DNA of 6,826 bases from Chloroflexi bacterium RBG_16_48_8 (lineage in GTDB: Bacteria; Chloroflexota; Anaerolineae; Anaerolineales; E44-bin32): assembly GCA_001795115.1 (NCBI GenBank), contig MGNI01000187.1, forward strand, positions 1 to 6,826, given 5' to 3'. A program made the translations under genes and the position numbers. This document shows positions 1-3,695 of the stretch, one piece after another. The stretch's first letter is position 1. Each line of letters starts with the position of its first letter. Under the pieces are notes generated by a model, which worked only from the letters and a program-made list of their open reading frames with translations, did not search any database and had not been told where the DNA came from.

Positions 1-465
1 TGGTGTATCGAGAAAGGTGATCACACGATCCTTATGCTTCACCTGATATGCAGATATGTGCTGTGTAATTCCACCCGCTTCACCCTCTGCTACGTTGGCT
101 TCTCGAATAGCATCTAGAAGGGTAGTCTTTCCGTGATCGACGTGTCCCATTATCGTAACGACTGGAGGTCGATCTTCTAACGCCTGCTTGTCCTCATCAT
201 TGATGAGCTGGCGCCAACGGGGTGCCTGGACTCTTTCTTCGGATGCTTCAATCTCTGGTAGAGCCATCGGATGGGCTTCAAATCCAAATTCCTCTACAAC
301 AATAGCAGCCGTATCAAAGTCAATTTGCTGATTGATGCTTGCCATCACCCCATTCGCCATTAATTGCTTAATGACATCAATTGGACTCACCTTGAGGGTC
401 TCAGCCAATTCTCTTACGGTAATACTAGCGGGGATTTCGATCGTTTTATGCCCGTTCTCGCTCAT
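1..465 (-). CDS. infB: Translation initiation factor IF-2, N-terminal part (cut by window edge)
   Basis: IF-2 is the GTPase that brings initiator fMet-tRNA to the 30S subunit and promotes 70S joining in the cytoplasm. The 155 visible codons hold an IF2_N-type domain (about residues 10-62, with TVRELAETL and IDVIKQLMANGV), a short linker, and the start of the GTPase domain. The P-loop GHVDHGKT is at residues 107-114 and the switch-I motif GGITQHI at about 131-137. The frame leaves the window at LDTP, the beginning of the G3 motif DTPGH. Only about 100 residues precede the G domain, against nearly 400 in E. coli IF-2, so this is a short-N-terminus form. The ATG at 463-465 is preferred over an adjacent in-frame GTG (466-468) because GGAGGT at 471-476 is better spaced for it. 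It is the third gene of a nusA-ylxR-infB operon, 115 nt after ylxR. The identification is secure; the rest of the protein lies outside the window. Confidence 0.97.
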   Translation of the reverse strand, partial: MSENGHKTIEIPASITVRELAETLKVSPIDVIKQLMANGVMASINQQIDFDTAAIVVEEFGFEAHPMALPEIEASEERVQAPRWRQLINDEDKQALEDRPPVVTIMGHVDHGKTTLLDAIREANVAEGEAGGITQHISAYQVKHKDRVITFLDTP

Positions 466-470
466 CACGC

Positions 471-476
471 ACCTCC
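471..476 (-). promoter_or_regulatory. Shine-Dalgarno site of infB
   Basis: On the minus strand GGAGGT lies 5 nt before the ATG at 465-463 and only 2 nt before an in-frame GTG at 468-466. The spacing supports ATG as the start. The tandem GTG-ATG pair is visible, but initiation at GTG would add only one residue. Confidence 0.75.
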
Positions 477-558
477 GGTGCAGACAACCTGGCTGCGTCG
501 AGTGAGTGTCAGGAACGGGTTAAAGGAGAAACCTGTTTGTCATCACTCGTACTTCGCC

Positions 559-581
559 AGGCCAAGCCGACTGGCTTGCCT
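559..581 (-). promoter_or_regulatory. Stem-loop at the ylxR stop codon
   Basis: The minus-strand transcript can fold as AGGCAAGCC, loop AGTC, then GGCTTG-G-CCT: nine base pairs with one bulged G. The first base of the stem is the last base of the ylxR TGA codon. No U-tract follows, so this is not a standard intrinsic terminator, and infB downstream appears to depend on read-through. It could be an RNA processing or stability element, or chance. The pairing is read directly; any role is inference. Confidence 0.4.
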
Positions 582-877
582 CAATCAAGCTGTTCATCGG
601 CCAAGTTTTTCATATACAACGACAATTCTTCAATCGTCTCATCTGTCAACTCTGTTCGCAATGCTCGGGCGAGTGAGCCAGGCAACGCTTTCTTCCAACA
701 AGATTGCAGATTGTGAAGATAAGCACCTCGACCCGGTGCTTTTCCTGTTGGGTCTACCTTTACCCCATCTGGTCCATTCACGATGCGAGTAAGCGATCGC
801 TTAGGTAATACCGTCCGGCATCCGACACAAGTTCGTTGGGGGATATGCTGACGACGCTTTGATTTCCGAGACGACAC
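581..877 (-). CDS. ylxR: YlxR family RNA-binding protein (DUF448; RnpM-type)
   Basis: This 98-residue basic protein matches the YlxR/DUF448 family: RTCVGCR near residues 15-21, an RIVNGPDG strand, and the GRGAYLH motif near 49-55. YlxR proteins are small cytoplasmic RNA-binding proteins encoded between nusA and infB. The Bacillus homologue (RnpM) binds the RNase P RNA and modulates its activity. The length is typical. The start is GTG at 875-877: a TAG codon lies immediately upstream in frame, so no earlier start is possible, and no other good start lies near the N-terminus. The ribosome-binding site is weak (AAAAGGT about 7 nt upstream). It begins 38 nt after the nusA stop. The next expected gene in many genomes, ylxQ (L7Ae-like), is not present: a 115-nt non-coding gap leads straight to infB. 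Family assignment is firm; the RNase P role is carried over from homologues. Confidence 0.93.
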   Translation of the reverse strand: MSSRKSKRRQHIPQRTCVGCRTVLPKRSLTRIVNGPDGVKVDPTGKAPGRGAYLHNLQSCWKKALPGSLARALRTELTDETIEELSLYMKNLADEQLD

Positions 878-915
878 CTATGTACCTTTTAGTATTTTCC
901 GATTTTAGATGGAGT

Positions 916-2976
916 CTAAGGGCTATAATCCTCCCAATCTTCCGCCCTACTTCGTTTTCTTCTCCTTCGCACTACTGTCTCGCCCAAGTCAGGATCATAT
1001 TCTACAACACGAGTTTGTTTCTTCCGTTTCTTGGATTTTTTATCGGGTTCAAAATCCTCTTCCTCTGCGAAGACAATCTCTCCCTCTTGGTCATCTTCCT
1101 TTTCAAGCTTGACGCCCAAATTGTGAGCAAAGCCTGCGAATACTTTCTCCAAATCATCCTCAAGCTCTACCGGAATCTTCTCAAGAGCCTCTTCCTCATC
1201 ACTGGTCTTAAGTTCTGGGAAGACTTCTTCAAAACTGATTGCTTCTTCGACTTCATCAGAAATTTCAACTGCAGCCTTTGGCATTACTTCTCCAGCTCCA
1301 AAGACGAGTTCTGGTTCGGCTTCTAGTTCAGTTCCCTTTTCCACCTCAATACCTTCAAACACTGCTTCTTCTGCACTAACAGGTTCTTCAACCAGCGCTT
1401 CTTCTAACCCAACCTCTTCTGAGATCGCCTCAACTTCCTTTAAAGTAACCTCGGCTTCAGGAACCTTCATAATTTCTACTTCAGGGAATGGGTAATCACT
1501 TAAGCTCGTCCGCAACTCATCCATAGCTTTGGGGCCAAATCCCTGCAAACCCAGGATTTTATCTTCATCCAGCTCCAACATCTCCATTACTTTGCCAGCA
1601 TACTTAAATCCCGCTTCAAGAAGTAAATTCAAAACACGGGATGAAAGACCAATCTCCTCCAAGGGTACTTTGTATGCAGAGAGAGGGATACGCTCCCGGA
1701 TAACCTCTAGTTTTGACCGCAGGTCTCTTCTGGCAGTATCTTTCTCCATGATAATCGCTCGTTGAACTCGATCCACAAAACGGGCAAGAATCTGATACTC
1801 TTCAGGGGGGATGGGTCTATTTTCTGCTTTCTTGGTGAGTGTACCTTTAACTTTAAGAACGGTTTCGGCTTCGGCCTTGGCAAGATCAACAAAAAGAGGA
1901 TTTGTCTCGAGCAATTTCAACGATTCGATTGCGGCCTCTGGCAGACTCTTGATGTCGATCCTCCAGCTTGTTAATTTGGCCCCCAATCTTGCATTCACGC
2001 CTGAGCGACCAATAGCCAGGCTTAATTGATCCTCAGGTACTACTACAAGGGCTGTCTTGCCGCGATTCATATCTTCATCCAGGTAGACTCCTGAAACACG
2101 AGCAGGGCTAAGAGCCTTCGCAATGAATACCTCTGGATCAGAGTTCCATTCGATGACATCGATTTTTTCATCGTTCAGATCACGAACGATGGACTGTATT
2201 CGTACCCCTCTTAAGCCCACACACGCCCCTACAGGGTCGACACCATCCCGGAGGGCTGATACGGCCACCTTAGCTCGTTTGCCCGCCTCTCTAGCAATAG
2301 CTTTTATCTCAACCAATCCCTGGTTGATTTCTGGCACTTCCATTTCGAGCAGGCGTCGCAGCATATACGGGTGAGAACGAGACACAACGATAACAGGTCC
2401 ACGAGAGGATTTCCTCACCTCCAAAACATAAACACGAACCCGATCGCGCACTCGAAAGTGTTCGCCAGGGATCTGTTGATTTCGAGGTAAGATCGCTTCT
2501 GCTCGACCTAAACCGATAGTGACTGCCTGGGGAGTGATCGAGTGGACTGTGCCATGCACCATATCACCTTCACGCTCAATGAATTCATCATATTGAGCAT
2601 CGCGTTCTGCTTCTCGCAAACGCTGTAAAATAACTTGTTTGGCTGTCTGTGCAGCCACTCTGCCGAAGTCTACTGGCGTCGCATCGACCAGCAGGACACT
2701 TCCAATATCCACTTCTGGATCAAATTGTTTTGCAGTTGAGAGCTGGACTTCGGTTAATGGGTTTTCCACCTTATCAACCACTTCCTTCTCAGCGAATACA
2801 CGTAGCCCACCTGAGTCGGGATCAATTCGCGCTTCAATGTTCTGTGCGCTGGAGGCATTTACGGAACGTCGATAAGCGGAAACCATAGCTGCCTCAAGAG
2901 ACTCAAGCACAGTGTCCTTGGACAAACCGGATCGTTCAATAATTTCATTGAAGGCAAGAGCAAATTCGCTCTTCAT
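916..2976 (-). CDS. nusA: Transcription termination/antitermination factor NusA with alpha-CTD-like domain and charged C-terminal tail
   Basis: NusA binds RNA polymerase and nascent RNA and modulates pausing, termination and antitermination. Domains in order: N-terminal RNAP-binding domain (about 1-125, MKSEFALAFNEI), S1 domain (about 134-200), KH1 (about 202-285, GLRG at 254-257), KH2 (about 286-345, GRSG at 323-326), a helical linker (346-434), a helix-hairpin-helix domain resembling the RNAP alpha CTD (about 436-493), a strongly acidic region (about 497-645), and a basic end (KKSKKRKK at 646-653, RRRRKRSR at 670-677). At 686 residues it is much longer than minimal NusA (about 350-370) and longer than E. 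coli NusA (495). The start ATG is supported by GAGGAAG 8 nt upstream; the stop is TAG. It is the first gene of the nusA-ylxR-infB operon, and rimP, usually just before it, is missing. A promoter and structured leader upstream suggest leader-based control. The core assignment is certain; the tail's function is unknown. Confidence 0.97.
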   Translation of the reverse strand: MKSEFALAFNEIIERSGLSKDTVLESLEAAMVSAYRRSVNASSAQNIEARIDPDSGGLRVFAEKEVVDKVENPLTEVQLSTAKQFDPEVDIGSVLLVDATPVDFGRVAAQTAKQVILQRLREAERDAQYDEFIEREGDMVHGTVHSITPQAVTIGLGRAEAILPRNQQIPGEHFRVRDRVRVYVLEVRKSSRGPVIVVSRSHPYMLRRLLEMEVPEINQGLVEIKAIAREAGKRAKVAVSALRDGVDPVGACVGLRGVRIQSIVRDLNDEKIDVIEWNSDPEVFIAKALSPARVSGVYLDEDMNRGKTALVVVPEDQLSLAIGRSGVNARLGAKLTSWRIDIKSLPEAAIESLKLLETNPLFVDLAKAEAETVLKVKGTLTKKAENRPIPPEEYQILARFVDRVQRAIIMEKDTARRDLRSKLEVIRERIPLSAYKVPLEEIGLSSRVLNLLLEAGFKYAGKVMEMLELDEDKILGLQGFGPKAMDELRTSLSDYPFPEVEIMKVPEAEVTLKEVEAISEEVGLEEALVEEPVSAEEAVFEGIEVEKGTELEAEPELVFGAGEVMPKAAVEISDEVEEAISFEEVFPELKTSDEEEALEKIPVELEDDLEKVFAGFAHNLGVKLEKEDDQEGEIVFAEEEDFEPDKKSKKRKKQTRVVEYDPDLGETVVRRRRKRSRAEDWEDYSP

Positions 2977-3011
2977 CTTTCTAACTTCCTCACTTTTTAT
3001 GTTTTGTTAAT

Positions 3012-3023
3012 TGTGTATACACA
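3012..3023. promoter_or_regulatory. 12-bp perfect palindrome in the nusA leader
   Basis: TGTGTATACACA is a perfect 12-bp palindrome lying between the leader hairpin and the nusA ribosome-binding site, downstream of the predicted nusA transcription start. In DNA it could be a repressor operator. In RNA it could form a small TGTG/CACA stem with a TATA loop. Which of these, if either, applies cannot be told from sequence alone. Confidence 0.4.
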
Positions 3024-3025
3024 CA

Positions 3026-3053
3026 GAAAAGTGGGGTAACTATCCCACTTTTC
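3026..3053 (-). promoter_or_regulatory. nusA: Strong stem-loop in nusA 5' leader (possible attenuator)
   Basis: The arms GAAAAGTGGG and CCCACTTTTC pair perfectly over 10 bp, and a G-T wobble plus one A-T pair close a four-base loop. Read toward nusA, the 3' arm ends CTTTTC then TGTGTG, so the U-run is inside the stem and the tail is poor for a standard intrinsic terminator. The hairpin lies 50 nt before the nusA start and about 28 nt after the predicted transcription start, so it should be in the nusA mRNA. NusA is known in other bacteria to regulate its own operon through leader termination; whether that applies here is inference. It could also be a DNA-level binding site. Confidence 0.6.
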
Positions 3054-3087
3054 CAGAACGTTACACATTCGGAATCGGATTAATCAA

Positions 3088-3116
3088 ATTCTAGCATAGA
3101 GAGGAACAGGATGCAA
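3088..3116 (-). promoter_or_regulatory. Sigma-70-type promoter for nusA-ylxR-infB
   Basis: On the minus strand an extended -10, TGC-TAGAAT (TAGAAT at 3093-3088, five of six consensus bases), lies 17 nt after a weak -35, TTGCAT (3116-3111). The TGn extension compensates for the poor -35. The predicted start is near 3081, giving a leader of about 105 nt before the nusA ATG at 2976. Upstream there is an A5 run at about -47 to -51 and repeated AGAAAG blocks that could act as an UP-like element. Confidence 0.6.
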
Positions 3117-3134
3117 GATACAACATCTTTTTCT

Positions 3135-3161
3135 CTTTCTTGGCTCTTTCTAGGGCTTTCT
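3135..3161. repeat. Three CTTTCT (AGAAAG) blocks at 10-11 bp spacing
   Basis: CTTTCT occurs at 3135-3140, 3146-3151 and 3156-3161, with steps of 11 and 10 bp, close to one helical turn. A T5 run at 3128-3132 follows toward nusA. On the nusA strand these are AGAAAG blocks at about -54 to -80 from the predicted start. They could be a phased, bendable upstream promoter element or binding sites on one helix face. The repeats are visible; the role is inferred. Confidence 0.4.
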
Positions 3162-3633
3162 AAGAATATGCCAACTCACAATGTCGCTCCCTGGATCGCT
3201 TCAAACAATCGTCTTGCCTTCCAGGCATCACATTCTAAGGATCTATTCTGAGGAAGATCCCTGCCTTATCTCTTCAATAACCGAACATCCTTAAGAGAGT
3301 TGAACCCAATCGAAACCTCCACCTGAAAAGGATGGGCTCGTAACATCCAGTACCAACTCAACACAAAATAGATAGACCGGATCAAGGAGAGCTAATGGAT
3401 CGAAATTCCAAGTCCAGAAGATCAGATTCTTTTGCCAATCATCCATCGTAAAGAGATAAAGACGGCTGATCTCGGAGGCAAAAGGGAATGATGCACCAGT
3501 ATCCTATTTAATTAACACTCTCCTCAAACAAAGTATCCTTCAACAAATAAAGATTCTTGTCATGGATGAAGAGAATATTCACAACACGAGTCGATTCTGG
3601 TGTCCTCAAGAATGAGCGTTTTTCGAAAGTCAT
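3162..3633. other. Non-coding spacer with no recognised gene
   Basis: This is the middle of the 719-bp divergent region between nusA and the topoisomerase gene. Stops are frequent in all frames. I find no reading frame above about 60 codons, no tRNA- or rRNA-like sequence, and no recognisable remnant of rimP. It contains a 6-bp inverted repeat GGATCT/AGATCC (3239-3244 and 3255-3260), an imperfect 13-bp tandem repeat (3232-3257), an imperfect hairpin with a GAAA tetraloop (3302-3339), and an 18-codon frame with a good Shine-Dalgarno (3395-3451). None of these is convincing as a gene. Confidence 0.6.
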
Positions 3634-3662
3634 TTGACGCCTATCAAGGGAGCCCTTATCAT
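3634..3662 (+). promoter_or_regulatory. Sigma-70-type promoter for the topoisomerase gene
   Basis: TTGACG (3634-3639) and TATCAT (3657-3662) each match the sigma-70 consensus at five of six positions and are separated by exactly 17 nt. Transcription should start near 3669, giving a leader of only about 27 nt before the ATG at 3696. The spacer between the boxes contains the dyad AAGGG-AG-CCCTT (3646-3657), a possible regulator site. Confidence 0.7.
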
Positions 3663-3695
3663 ACCTCCTGACCATTATCCCACCGAGGTGACTCT

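Noticed and set aside
364..792. 142-codon plus-strand open frame
   Set aside because: It overlaps the start of infB and most of ylxR on the opposite strand, both of which are clear family members; the product resembles nothing.
859..1326. 155-codon plus-strand open frame
   Set aside because: It lies antisense to the C-terminal acidic region of nusA. Its Phe/Leu-rich composition is what the complement of Glu/Lys-rich codons gives, and no ribosome-binding site or family match is seen.
3012..3023. TATACA within the palindrome as a -10 box for nusA
   Set aside because: No acceptable -35 lies 16-18 nt upstream, and the TGn extension is out of register; the TGC-TAGAAT box at 3088-3096 is clearly better.
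3232..3260. Imperfect 13-bp tandem repeat and GGATCT/AGATCC inverted repeat in the spacer
   Set aside because: The repeats are short and imperfect and overlap each other, with no U-tract or promoter relation; expected by chance in several hundred bases.
3562..3615. 17-codon frame MDEENIHNTSRFWCPQE upstream of the topoisomerase gene
   Set aside because: There is no Shine-Dalgarno before its ATG, and it lies upstream of the predicted promoter, so it would need a separate transcript.
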